Source: Owenia fusiformis
Taxonomy: Eukaryota > Annelida > Polychaeta > Sabellida > Oweniidae
DNA: 64,000 nt
Reading direction: 5' to 3'
Assembly (NCBI GenBank): GCA_903813345.2
Contig: CAIIXF020000001.1
Span: 5,766,001-5,830,000, forward strand
In this document: piece after piece, positions 12,395 through 25,700 of the stretch
How the letters are laid out: every line of letters begins with the position of its first letter
Position numbering within the stretch: position 1 is the stretch's first letter
Position numbers and translations under genes: made by a program
The notes under the pieces: model-generated
The model's database searches: none
The model's input: only the letters and a program-made list of their open reading frames with translations
What the model was told of the DNA's origin: nothing

Positions 12395-14407
12395 TTCTAA
12401 TTATAAAGCTCAGATTAACTGGCTAAATCTGGCTGCAAATTTGGTAGATGTAGAAGAGGAAGTGATTAATATGGAACATGAATTCCCCAGAAATTTATCA
12501 CATGACCAGTAGTCTAATGACGTCATTTTTAATGGTAATAGGCAAGAGGGGAATTCCCCAGAGTTCAGAGATGACCTATCTTCAATGCAGAAGAATTAAA
12601 ATTTCCTTGTAAAAATAAATCTTTAATTAGTGATAGTTTATATGAATTTTTTTGCTATGTGTGAAAAGATGAGTCAATTAAAAATTGTTTTCATTGTTCT
12701 TTTTGTGATTGAGACTGGTAAAGTGGAGTAAAATTAAAAACACTTATAAACTTATTTTAATGTTACCTTTACATCCATCTAGTGCCAGCACGGATAACCG
12801 TGAGTGCCAGGACCTGGCCCTTGATCCATATGTGTCAATGGGCGCCAGGACGCGTATTGATGCCAGTTCACTAATTGTCTCTCTTGGGTTTTGCTTTATT
12901 TCTTCTAAAACTTCATAATCCATTATAAACTGACTAATTACATATTAAGCAAATAAATATCACATTTTCTCTTCCTTATCATTTTACTTACATGTTTTAG
13001 ATTTCAATATCATAAAGTTTTGAAAGTTTTCATCGAAATTCATATTGGGATATTTTTGAAGTAATTTCACTTTTCAACCCACTGAATACTTCGCCATCTT
13101 TTGATAGTCCTTGTAAAGAAAAATGTGTTGAAATAATATCAAATGAATACTACAAATGGGTCTACTGTACAAATTGTTCTCAAATTGATAAAAATCGAAT
13201 ACAAGGCATTGACATGACAAAATGTCACCTCCTGCAAATGGTTACAAAAATGTAACAAATGTTACAGATGTTGTTCTTGACTGCCAACAAAAACAGCTTT
13301 ATTAATAATAAATAGAAATCAAGATTGCGAACAATCTTAATCTTATTGATGCACTCTTAGGCATTTTTGACCTTTTGTAGGTCAATGAATGATCAAATCA
13401 AATATCAAAGGTCAGATTACAAAATAAGTTAATGTACTTTGTTGGTTACTAGATTGGTTTCTAGTCTACATAAGTTACATGTTATCATTGCAATTACCAA
13501 ATAAGCTACAATGCTGACCTTTGACCTTGAAAATTTTACTTTTTTATAACTTTGAGGTCTAAGTTAGTTGGTTTTTTTTTCTAATGGGGTGACTTAAGAA
13601 TAAAAAAATAAATTTGAAAAATCAACTTTTTTACCTTTCGAAGGTCACTGAAGGTCAAATCCCAAAGCTTAGTTCAGATATGAACTCATGGCAACTTGTA
13701 GATGACATCTAAAAATTTTGGAACCAAAAATGTCATTGAAGATGAAATCTAAAATCAGATTTGAACTTCTGAGTTCTGATACTAATATCTATCTTTAAGT
13801 AAAAATTCAGGCAAGAAAAAGTTCAAGACCATGTGAGTACTACTTCTTAAAAATCATTGAAAAAGGTACAAAAAGTTACAAGTCCATTAACAATAGCCCT
13901 CAATCTATAAAACATCCATGATCTCCATTATTTATGCCATCCTTAGACTTTAGCACTATTCATCAGTCATCTTATCCTCAATTTGTTTTAATTTACTGAT
14001 GTTTAAGCATTTTATCTGCATGAGCTAGTCCCATTTTAGCACCAAAACCCTGACTTTAAGACTGTCTTCCAGAAATCTTAGGATATGCCAAGTGAATGTT
14101 CCAAATACATATTCAAAAATCACAATACTGATAATATGCAGTTTTAAATCTTCAGAAGACTACCAAGGTTACATACAAAAAAGATATGCTTGGGAGATTT
14201 GAGTAAATTAATGATTGGATACTGAAAACTGTATGTATTGTGAATTATCACTGGGTCTCTTAAGACCAGTTTTGTACTGATAGAGCTACCCAGAATAAAT
14301 ATAGTTTTCAATCAAATATAATGATATACAATACACATAATTCATTATACACGTCATCTGGTCATGTGAGTGTCCAGTTTTTATTTACCCACCCTGTATT
14401 TGTGTAG
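12395..14407. other. Intergenic region upstream of EFHD2
   Basis: No gene recognised. It contains the CRE-like site and, at about 13360-13690, several TGACCTT/AAGGTCA words. Confidence 0.5.
12518..12525. promoter_or_regulatory. CRE-like palindrome upstream of EFHD2
   Basis: A perfect TGACGTCA octamer lies about 124 bases upstream of the EFHD2 start codon. It is the consensus CREB/ATF site. Position and perfect match make a promoter role plausible, but this is inference. Confidence 0.35.
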
Positions 14408-14513
14408 CAGATATTGGCAAAAATGTGTTAGAACTCATAACATGTTTGTATATGTTCACAGTAAAAATTTGAAGTCAGTTCTTGTTAAGTTATTGGAAAT
14501 TATTAGAATTTGC
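14408..14513 (+). repeat. Left direct repeat bordering foldback 1
   Basis: The block beginning CAGATATTGGCAAAAATGTG recurs in the same direction at 18805-18924 (CAGATGTTGGCAGAAATGTG). Both copies lie just outside the inverted arms. Confidence 0.7.
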
Positions 14514-14521
14514 AAATGGTT

Positions 14522-17500
14522 ATAGTGCAGTCAGAATGTGGGTTTCGGCGTGCGTTCAGAGGGATTTTATGGGACATCATTTTTCATGTTACTACTATGA
14601 TTATACATATTTGTATGGATTATAAGATCTTAGTTTTTCAGCTTTTAGATTTTGTGGCCATTTTACCCCCCATGGGCTAAAATTTGGACCCCTACTATAA
14701 AATTGGGCAAGAACTCAAAAAATACTCAGTGGAATGTTTCTAAATTATTAAGTTATATTGGTATAGGCTAACTGAATATATGAAAAAAATTTCATGTCAC
14801 ATGGTTAAGTGGTTGCCATGGAAATGGATAAAACATGCCCTTCAGGTGTCAATTTTCAGGCCAATTTTTCAGGACTGACAGAGTCATTTCATGCATTTTT
14901 TGTCACCAATGTGTTAGGAAGGGTTAAAATGTAAATAGAAAACTTCTATAGTATATTAGCAACACTTGTATGTAAAGATCAGTCCACAAAACCTCAGATT
15001 TTGGCCTTGTATTGGTCCATGACTTATACAGGGGTCTATTTCATAGACTCGAGCTCCCACATTGGATGGATGCTATAACTTTTGAAATAATGGAGATTCA
15101 GATCTCATTTTTTTATATCATCATAAATGGTTAGTTTTAAGTATTTTTTTTTACTTTGGGAGCTGACATGTGATTGGTTGCCATGGTAACCAGGGTTCTA
15201 GGGAAATTCTGACCCCCATATTGGATGGATGCTATAACTTTTGAAATAAGGGAGATACATGTCTCATTATTTCAGATCTTAGACAATGATTGATTATAAA
15301 TATTGAATTAGACTTTGGGAGCTGAAATTTGATTGGTTACCATGGTAACTAGAGTTTTATTGAAATTTGGACCTCCTCAATTGATAAATGCTTTAACGTT
15401 TGAATTTAAGCAGATACAGATATCATCATTTCAGATCTTAAAAATTAATGAGATTTGTGCATTGAATTAAACTTTGTAGCTTAGCATTTACTTGATTGCC
15501 ATGGTAACCATGTTTCGTCGTCATGGTACCCTTTATTTTTATTTCAGCCTTACCTTCATTTGAGAATGGTCAACATGTTTACCAAAATTATCATTTTGCT
15601 CTTAATTTCAGCAATTTATCCTGTATATCTGACAGTATAGCCTCATTCCATTCTACTAGTTCTCACACATATTCTGACTCCCAAATTGTTTTTACTCATC
15701 ATTATCGTTTTCATCTTCCACAATTGCCTCTTAATTAAATATCAACAATTTCTATTGGAAAGAAGGATTCTTTAGACCATTCTTGTGTTAAGGATTTGTC
15801 AGGGAATTCACAGTTCATTCATGCAGTATTGGGCATAATGATAGATCTGGGTTTAGGCTGGTGGGAATGTGTCCATACATAGGTTTGATAATTTACTTAT
15901 CTTCAAATGTGAAAGAAAATGTCGACATCTTCATAAGTGAGGGCAGCACTGTTCTGTTTTGTTCTGTATCTCATGGGAAACAGCTCATCTCGTAATCTAT
16001 CAGTGGCAGTTATTTTTCTATTTCTGCTGTATTTTTGCAGGTGAACAATTCAACTTTCGATTTTATGGTAGCGGGAATTCCTATATTGTTTCCTATTGAA
16101 GAAAACAACTTTAAGAATTGTTTGCTTTCCGTTTCAGTTGATTTACTTTTCCTTTGTTCAGAAAGGCACTGGAGGAATCTGATCCAGTAAACGCATTGAA
16201 GGCTAATACAGCTTCACACAGGACTTGGTCCTAGGTTTGCAGCTACAGGGGTTGGGTTGAGCTTCTGACATCTAATGGGACAGAGTTCACATCAGTTGAG
16301 GTTCTTAAGGTTGTTTTCTTCATAATAGGAATCAATATAGAAATTCCTGACACAATATAATCCAAAGTTGAATTGTTCACCAGTAAAAGTACAGCAGAAT
16401 TACAAAAATATATTTGTAACTTACATCAATAGATAACGATATGAGCTGTTTCATATAAGATATTCTCCAAAACAGAACAGTGCTACACTCACTTATGGAG
16501 GTGTTGACATTTCAACTCTTCCCATCTTTCAAGATTGGTCCTTTACTGCTTTCATAGCATCTAATATAATGCAATGAATTAAATGATGAACTTTTCCACC
16601 TTGTAATGATTGCTCATTATAAAATTTGAAGAGGACGGATGATAAAACTTATATTTGGAAGTGGAAACATTACCCCCCGTCTCCCAGGAGTTCACTGTAT
16701 ATAAACCTTGAGGGGATCCTCAGCTCAGGTGGTGTACTTTTAACATTTGATATGGCAATGGACCCAAATTTTAGGATCTGGTATGAGAATGCTCTCCAAA
16801 TTATGACTTGAGAGGTATGGCAATGGTCAGATTTGGGAATGGTCGTGAAAAATATGTTGCCCCTCACTTGTTGTACATGTATGGCATTGATCTAGTATAT
16901 CCTTAATGTGAGGTTGTTTTTGGTTGTTTTCCTCAATAATCTGCCTTCTTCTCGAGGCATTAGAAATTTTGAATGGCCATGTTTTCATATCTGGATATTT
17001 GGTATGGCACTGGTCCTATATTTGGGCATTTGGTATGGCTTTTGGGCATTATTTTGGTTGATATCGGAACACATTCAAATTTGACAGATTGGATGGGAAC
17101 ATATTGATATTTGAGGGTTCAGCCTAGGACCCCAGCCAAATCTTATATACAGTGAACCCACAGGGACCAGTCTTAACCCATTCTGCCAAGTCCAATACTG
17201 CATGAATGGACTATATCCCCTGAGGATCCTTATCTCCAGAATGGTCAAAACAATCCTTCATTCCAACAGAAATTGATGTTAAGAGGAAATTGTGCTAAAT
17301 GAAAACAGTAATGATGAGTACAAATGAACAAATTAGGAGTCAGAACTTTTTAAGAACTAGTAGTATGGAATAAGGCAATATTGTCAGACATACATGTATT
17401 GTTTACTAGTATTTGATATTTTATGAGCCAAACAATGTTTGCATCTCTAGTATTATTGAGTCATGAGCATGCAAATCATTTAAAATAGAAAAAATCCCAA

Positions 17501-18765
17501 AATTAAGAATAAAATGGTAACTTTGAGCAATTAGGTATTTTATGTCATGTATTGACCTATCTAGAATAAAGGTGAATCTGAAAACGAAAACAGCAGTTAC
17601 CATGACAATGAAACATGGTAACCATGGCAAACAAATAAATCATAGCTTCCAAAGTCTAATACAATACACACATATTATTATTATCTTATATCTGAAAAGA
17701 TCTATATATCTTATCTGGCTGTATTTAAGAGTTATAGTGTTCATCAATTGTGGAGGTCTGAATTTCAACAAAACCCTGATTTCCATGGTAACCAATCAAA
17801 TTTCAGCTCCCAAAGTCTAAATCAATACTTTAAATCAATCATTGTCAAAAATCTGAAAAAATGAGACATGAATCTCCCTTATTTCAAAAGTTATAACATC
17901 CATCCAATGTGGGGGTCAGGATTTCCTTAAAACCCTGGTTACCATGGCAACCAATCATATACCAGCTCCAAACGTATATTAAAATACTTAAAACCAACCA
18001 TTCATGAAGATCTGAAAAAATGAGACCTGTATCTCCCTTATTTCAAAAGTTATAGCATCCATCCAATGTGGGGGTCAGAATTTCCCTAAAACCCTGGTTA
18101 CCATGGCAACCAATCACATGTCAGCTCCCAAAGTAAAATAAAATACTTAAAACTAACCATTTATGAAGATCTGAAAAAATGAGACCTGTATCTCCATTAT
18201 TTCAAAAGTTATAGCATCCATCCAATGTGGGAACTCGAGTCTATGAAATAGACCCCTGTATAAGTCATGGACCAATACAAGGCCAAAATCTGAGGTTTTG
18301 TGGACTGATCTTTACATACAAGTGTTGCTAATATACTATACAAGTTTTCTATTTACATTTTAACCCTTCCTAACACATTGGTGACAAAATATGCATGAAA
18401 TGACTCTGTCAGTCCTGAAAAATTGGCCTGAAAATTGACACCTGAAGGGCATGTTTTATCCATTTCCATGGCAACCACTGAACCATGTGACATGAATTTT
18501 TTTTCATATATTCAGTTAGCCTATACCAATATAACTTCATAATTTGGAAACATTCCACTGAGTATTTTTTGAGTTCTTGCCCAATTTTATAGTAGGGGTC
18601 CAAATTTTAGCCCATGGGGGGTAAAATGGCCACAAAATCTAAAAGCTGAAAAACTAAGATCTAATAATTCATACAAATATGTATAATCATAGTAGTAACA
18701 TGAAAAATTATGTCCCATAAAATCCCTCTGAACGCACGCCGAAACCCACATTCTGACTGCACTAT
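14522..18765. mobile_element. Giant foldback element 1, 4.2 kb, between EFHD2 and FHAD1
   Basis: The outer arm 14522-15060 pairs base for base with 18227-18765 (positions sum to 33287), about 95 percent identical by eye. Inside the arms are tandem 159-bp units: about three at 15061-15530 and four at 17590-18226, with start words GGATGGATGCTATAAC and its complement. The 2-kb centre also contains paired blocks, for example 15921-15960 with 16470-16508 and 15817-15832 with 17192-17207. Long inverted repeats built of tandem units are the Foldback/TU/Galileo design. No transposase is seen. Confidence 0.85.
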
Positions 18766-18804
18766 TACAAAATGTTACAAACCACTTATTTGTTGCTATG
18801 GTAA

Positions 18805-18924
18805 CAGATGTTGGCAGAAATGTGTTGGAACTCAACTCATAACATGTTTATAGATTTTCAAAGTAAAAAATTGTAGTCAGTATAAACAATACTTGTTTAA
18901 GTTACTGGAAATTGTAAGAATTTC
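18805..18924 (+). repeat. Right direct repeat bordering foldback 1
   Basis: Direct copy of 14408-14513, about 80 percent similar, immediately outside the right arm. Confidence 0.7.
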
Positions 18925-19746
18925 ACCCAATGCTGAACACTGTTGGAGACTATACTAGAAGTGGTGACATAAAATCATAATTTATATTTTCATTCATTTA
19001 TTTATTTCCAAAAATCAATGTTGGATATATATTTACAATAAGACATGTGGTATATCACTGTACATGTACAGTTTGCATGACCATGTTTGCACCAGTGTAC
19101 AAAGATGACATTATCATACTCATACCTTTATATTCACTAGATTCAATTCATATATCAACAACAAAAAAGAGACGCACATGGCACTTCAATATACTTTATA
19201 CATATATAAAAACAATATTTTATGTATGGTTCAACTAGACTAGATGAATGTATTATTCAACTTTGACAAATAAGATATCACTCCCATTTAAATCTGGAAA
19301 CTATAATATAGAGCACAAGCTCCACACTAAGTATAACGAAATAAGCTAGAGCATGTAATAATGTTGAGTCCTAGTTACTCGCTAATTACTTGCTTATTTT
19401 TGATGTAGTTTATTATTTCAAGTGGTTAACAATTGGAATTCTAACTGGAGTTTTACAGTTTTACAACAGTAGTGATAACAGTAATATAGGAAACAAAGGC
19501 TTAAAAAGCAAGCATAAACATCACTGTACAACCCAAAACCCCTTACAACCCCTGGCTAATTCATAAAGCCCTTATACAAAAAATATATTTTGATGATAAA
19601 CTGTTTTGATGGAATGTAACTATATCAGAATCCAATGTTGTAATTAAACAAACTCTTGAACATACATATATGTGTATCCAGATCAGAATCTCAGTTGGTA
19701 TTTTTCTGTTGAATTTGCAAAAAGAATACACTGTTTATTCCATTAT
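18925..19746. other. FHAD1 downstream region and probable 3' UTR
   Basis: No other gene seen. Candidate poly(A) signals on the minus strand are at 19409-19414 and 19734-19739, the latter only 8 bases past the stop. Confidence 0.45.
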
Positions 19747-22700
19747 TTACTCCATTATTTCAATTCGATCGTTCTGAAGTCCGAGACTGGTTTCAAGTTT
19801 ATGTAGTCTACTGCTTGTGGTTTTAAGGTGATTGTCTTTGTCTGTTAGAGCATCTTTCAATACTCCTATTTCATAACTTTTCCGTTTCATTTTATCATTC
19901 ATTACTTTCTTCTTAGCTGCTTTCTGGAAGAAAAGGTAAGGTGCTTAAGAATACATTATAAAATATTCTCTTTAAACAGTGGATACCACTACAAAAATTA
20001 ATTAACGACTCAATATTTTGGCTGAAAATGAAAAATCCAACAATATACATCTATCCACCCAAGAAGAAACTCATTCACAAGTATTTGAGTTATTTTCTGG
20101 CTGGATGAATGGACAGACTGACAGACAGATAGATGGAGGGCTTTACTTTACTTCTGACAAAGGGCAGTTCACTGGGATAATAATTGTTGTATTTGTTATG
20201 TTTTTATCAACTCTAAATTCTTAGCATTAACCTAGACTCAACATTCATGTTGCATGTAATCAATTTTATAGAAGCTGAGACAACACAAGTCCCAAATCTG
20301 AATATTTACTCTCATTTCTTCACTTTTAAGAGAGTTTAAACACCACATTTTGCATACATATTCCCTGGCCAAATCCTGACATAGAATTTTATTGGTTTTA
20401 TAATAGTTACTTTTACAAGTGCTGAATGAGAAAACATTGCTCAATATGGAATTATTACACCAAAAGTAGTGACCTGGATTTTTATTAATTACATCAAAAT
20501 GTTGAATTTGTCACAAAAAATGACAAATTTTGATTATAGATCAATCAGAATTAAATATTTCCCCATCTTTAACCAATAGATTATATTTAAACCAATAAAG
20601 TTCTATGTTAGGATTCTACATTTTAGGACTATGTAATTGCAGTAATGTAAAATTGCTTTTTCTTATATTTCTTATATTTGGCACAACTTCCCTACCTTTC
20701 CGAAAATATCCTCTGGAGGGCAGTGGTGTTTGGCATAACTTTGCTGGTGAACCTTTTCTTGCTCTAAATGGAAGGTTTTACGCTGTTTGATTGCACTGTT
20801 TAGACGTTTTTCTTGCTCTAGACGGTCCCTGGTGCGGTTCAAGGACTCCCTCAGATATTGAGCTTCTTCTGTTCTGCCACGGACATCATTCTAGAATATA
20901 CAGTAGAGCAAGTTCAAGTGTAAGTTATTATAATATCTAGCATTGCTGTACATAAAATCTTTGAACAATCCATGAAAGATTCCTAATGACCTGAGACGAC
21001 ATGGATGTGAAAAATGTATTTCTGACTTCATATGCCACTGCCAGACTCTACCTCTAAACCTCTATATGCCTATTGCCGAAAAAACAATGAACATATTTCT
21101 ACCTCTAGTCCTTCCACCTGGCCATGTTTCTTGGATGCAAGCTCCTCAAGTTGTCTCAATTTTGCCAGATCTCGCTCATAGTTATGTAACAACTCATCCT
21201 TTCTCTGGATCCTCTCTTGAAGCACCTTGATTCTACTAGCGACCAGCTCAGTGGCTCTTTCACGTTCATTGTTGAGTCTCTCACGTTCATCCCTGTGAAG
21301 ATGTGCCATTGTCCTAAGACCAGATATTTCCTCCATTTCAAGACAACTTGCCACTGCACGGAGTAAGGTCAAGTACTGGAAGGAAAAATGTGCTGACTAT
21401 TTGAAACAGTGTAATGTTGGAGAAAAATGAGAGTATTTAACCCTCTGCACAAAGTTCATTCCTATAACACGTATGTTTTGTATAAACAATAAGCCTTATC
21501 ACACTAATAAGGACATATAAGAACCCAAGAAAAAGTTCAAAGATTTGATAACAATTTCTTCAAAAGTTTTTGGTGCATCTTCAAGTGATAAAATCATAAA
21601 AGAGAAGGATGCTTACTGAACTCTCACTGGCCTCTAAACTATCAAGTGTCTCTCTGTGTGCACTTCTCTCAACTTCGGCATCAGCTGAACCTGTAGTGGT
21701 TAGTCCCCTGACCCTATTCACCTCCCTGTCCAGTGTTGAGCTTGCCTCACTCCCCAGTATGGCCTTCTGTTGCTCTGCAAGAGCCTGGGCTGTCCTCATC
21801 TCTGCCAACTCTTTCTTCAACAGTATCACCTGTTGCAAGGCCTGGTCATGGTTGGGAACTGTCAACACAATAAAAGGATTTGATTTTCACTGATTGGGAA
21901 TTTGATGGCTCAAATCCACACATCGTGTCATGTGAAACATGAATTATTCAACCTTTGTTATATTTGTAGCAGAGTTATTCAAATGAATGTATGATAAGAA
22001 GGACTTGATCTATTATGCTCCTAAGACATCAGCATATCAGCAAATCTGTCAACTGGTATTTCATTTATTAGAGATTACATTTTTCATGATATATGGCAGT
22101 CATTTTAAATTGAAAATCCATCAGCCAGTATTTGAATTATTACCTGGACAGATGAATTAACGAATGGATGAACTGCTTCTCTATATCCCTCCCCAACTGT
22201 GTTCAGTGGGATAATAAGGTGTTTGTGATTAAATGCAGTTAACATTCCATGTAAATAAACCAAATATATACTTATCAAAGAAGCATTTCAGATGTAGAGT
22301 TTCAAAACACATACAAGTGAATATAGAGTTTGACAAAACAGAATTGATGAAAGTACAACAACATACTGTATTGTATAAGTCTCATATCAATTGAACCTAC
22401 AGTCTTTCAGTTGGAATATAAGCGCTCTTCTAATTCCAAAGATTTACACTTTGATTGTAACTTATCTATCTACAAGTGCACTTATGCTATTTAGGACTCC
22501 TTTTTTCTATGTTAGATTCCGACCCCAAGTTCTTATTAACTAAGAAGTGTACTGTATGTTGTAACTATAAATTCATTAATGGAATTTAAGCTCCTGGGTC
22601 ATGCCATAAGTGTAATATGGTGTAACTTAAATAAAATGTGCAAATAGCTGTAAGAATATGTAGATATAGTTTTAAGAACATAACTATGTAGAAATATAAG

Positions 22701-25700
22701 TATAGACTAAGCATAGATAGCTTGATACTGCTGTTTTCTCGAAAACTAGGTCAGTGGAAAGAGGCTTCAGTAGCCCACACACATACAGTAAAATGATATT
22801 GAATAAACACCATTGAAATGTGTTCATTCCACTCAAGTTTTACTGTACTGTGTTTCAGTAATGTGTGGCAAGAGACTTAACAGTGAAGTGTGTATGACCA
22901 TATGGAAAATACAATAAAAATGTACCCGTTTGGAAATATGTTGTTAGTTGCAGATCTATAAAAAAGAAAGCGAAAGATAAGTAACACGCAGAGAATATTA
23001 GAGCAAATTGTTACATACCACCATTGCCTGTTACATCAATCAAACAAACAAACAACAATTGAATTAATGGTCTTAATAGGTGCTGTTCCTTAGTTCTAAC
23101 AAGTTACATGTGTTTTATGGAAGTTAATTATGCATTATTGATAGTTAATGAGATTTATCTCTGACATTATCCATTCATTTCATGATCAGATGTCATGATA
23201 TATTTACTTAAGCAACAGTCCTGATTTTTACAAACAGCATATTTATTTGCTGATTTGCAATTTCAGTCAATTAATGTAATACACCATGTATAGATATATT
23301 TTTGAAAACACTGGCTCAGATATACATGATTTAGTCGGCACTAAAATTGGTCTTGTAAGTCATGATGATTGAATGTAAGAATGTGTCACAGATCAAACAG
23401 AAATATCGGGAATATGAACGTTGAAATATGGCATGTTTACTTACCAGCAGGTCTGGTAGTTTCTAGGTTCTTAATTCTAGATCTGAGTTCTGCCAAAGCC
23501 TCACGTTGTCTTGCAATGACTTGGTCATGCCTCTCTCCCCGACACTGGGCACCAAGTGATGTCATTTCTTGTGTTATACGACCCTGGATATAGACACGTG
23601 CACATAAATACTGAGTGGAGAAAAGGATGTATATGAGACAAGACTGACTGAAACTACCACTGATATGTACCTATACCAATTATATTATGCATCTGACTTG
23701 AATGTATATAACTTTGCTATGTACTTTCATTTTAACAGTATTGTTCCATCAAACCTTATTCCTTAAACTTTGATACAATCAATATCTCATTAATAAACAC
23801 AAAGTTTTAAAACATCTTACTTCAATTCTATTCCTTGTGACAACCCCCCCCCCGCCCTTTACACACCTACCATTCAAGGTGAGTAGATGGAATGTTCAGA
23901 GATTTGATGTAAGTCTAAATCGCAAATCATTTATTCATTTCAAGTATTTACCTCTTTTTCTTTGTGATCAAACTGAGTGCTTTTCTCTTCCATCTCTGCT
24001 TTAAGACGAGCTTCAAGGGTCTTAATCTGAGTCTCTTTATCATTCATAGAGTTCTTATACTTTTGGATACCCAATTTCTGGCGATTCATCTCATCAGTCA
24101 TCTCTTTGATTTCTGCAGCTTGTTTGTCAATAATTTGAGAGAGTTTCACCATTTGTTGCCTGACATCATTTAACTCATCGTGTTGTTCTCTCATCTTAAC
24201 TTTGTTCCTTTCAAGTTCTTCCTTCTGAGCTTCACTCAACTCACCTGAATGAATAAATAGATTACAAGATTGTAAAAGACCATGGAAAGGAGACATTACT
24301 TGAAGGTCAAAGAACATGGCATCATTGCAAGATTTGTCAAGGACTCAAACGTATTGCATGTCTTATACACAGAGAGTATTTTGTTGCCGCTTCATCAGAG
24401 GGTAAAGCCTTGATTTAATGAATTATTCAATTAGCATGTTGTATTCTATCACATTCAAGATGAATGTATGCTATGATGATCTTGTAAGATGAATTATGCA
24501 TGAGAGTATTATTTCTTATTCCCTTGTGTGATCACCAAGACGTAGCAAATTCCATTGAACATCTAATGAGTGTCAGCGCAGACAACACTGCTAGAGATTA
24601 TGCTAGAGATCATCTCAAATTGTAACCATATATGTGCCAAAAGTATTTTTCAAAATGACAACTTGTACCAAAAATGTCATAAGGCATTGTGCCATGCTTC
24701 CAACTATTCTCATATCAAATATGAATAACATTCCAATACTTTTCGAGATCCATCAAAAATCTTAAAATAGCCATTTTCCAAGATGGCAACCATGTTTCTT
24801 TAATTTCTTTTTAGATTTTGACCGACATTAATATTCTGTATAATTTTCTACATTTAAAAGACATTAACATTGCAGTTGTTCCAACTGAAATACTGTAAAA
24901 CTTACACTAAAATGACCATTGACCACAAGTTGCCATTTATAAATCAGTATGGACCAATGGTATTTGAGTTATTGACTGGACAGACAGATGTACGGATATG
25001 GGGACAGATGGACAGAGGCGTTCTTTATATCCCAAGAATTTTCTTTGATGGGATGAATATTAAGCTAGTTTCATTGCTTGCATGTTGATCATGTTATGGA
25101 GACGTATAACCATCTATCTTATTTCATGCATACAATCCCTTTTTATGTTACATCAATAGAAGTTTCCTTACCTGTCATGTCTGAGAGTCTGGCACTAGCC
25201 CCACTAAGGTCACGTCTCAGAGATAGAACCATATCTTGCTGCTCTACCAGCTGTTTCTTGAAGTCAGCATTTTCTTTCCTAGGGGTAGGATAATCATTAT
25301 GATAAGGCATTGACTTAGCACTAGCACCAGGTATATATAAAGCACTATTAAACCAGTTTCGATCCCTTTCATGATGTACTTGATTAAATCCAGCTATTTT
25401 ATTAAGATACTCAGCGTATTGTTGTTTACCCTGAATATTGTTCTCAACTCGCACTAATGCAGCTTGTTCTATGTTTTTATGAGACTTCTGTTTTGGAGTT
25501 CTAGGTGTGACCCAGTTTGTATCATCACACCAAACTTCTGCCTTTTCTCTTGCACTTAACTTCATTGTTTACAGGCATTTACAGATTTCTGACACTATTA
25601 ATCCAAGTTTAATTTACTAAGACTCTAGCTCTGGCTTTCTATCTTCATTCATGTTGATGATAAATGCTTATCCATTTTTTGTTTGTAATTCAGTTGTTGT

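Noticed and set aside
16626-16867. Opposing open frames in the centre of foldback 1
   Set aside because: Short, on both strands, with no motifs; not a transposase.
25279-25565. Treating this segment as part of constitutive exon 14
   Set aside because: Exon 13 ends in phase 2 and only the acceptor at 25278 restores ALRKEN across the junction, so it is better explained as an alternative first exon.
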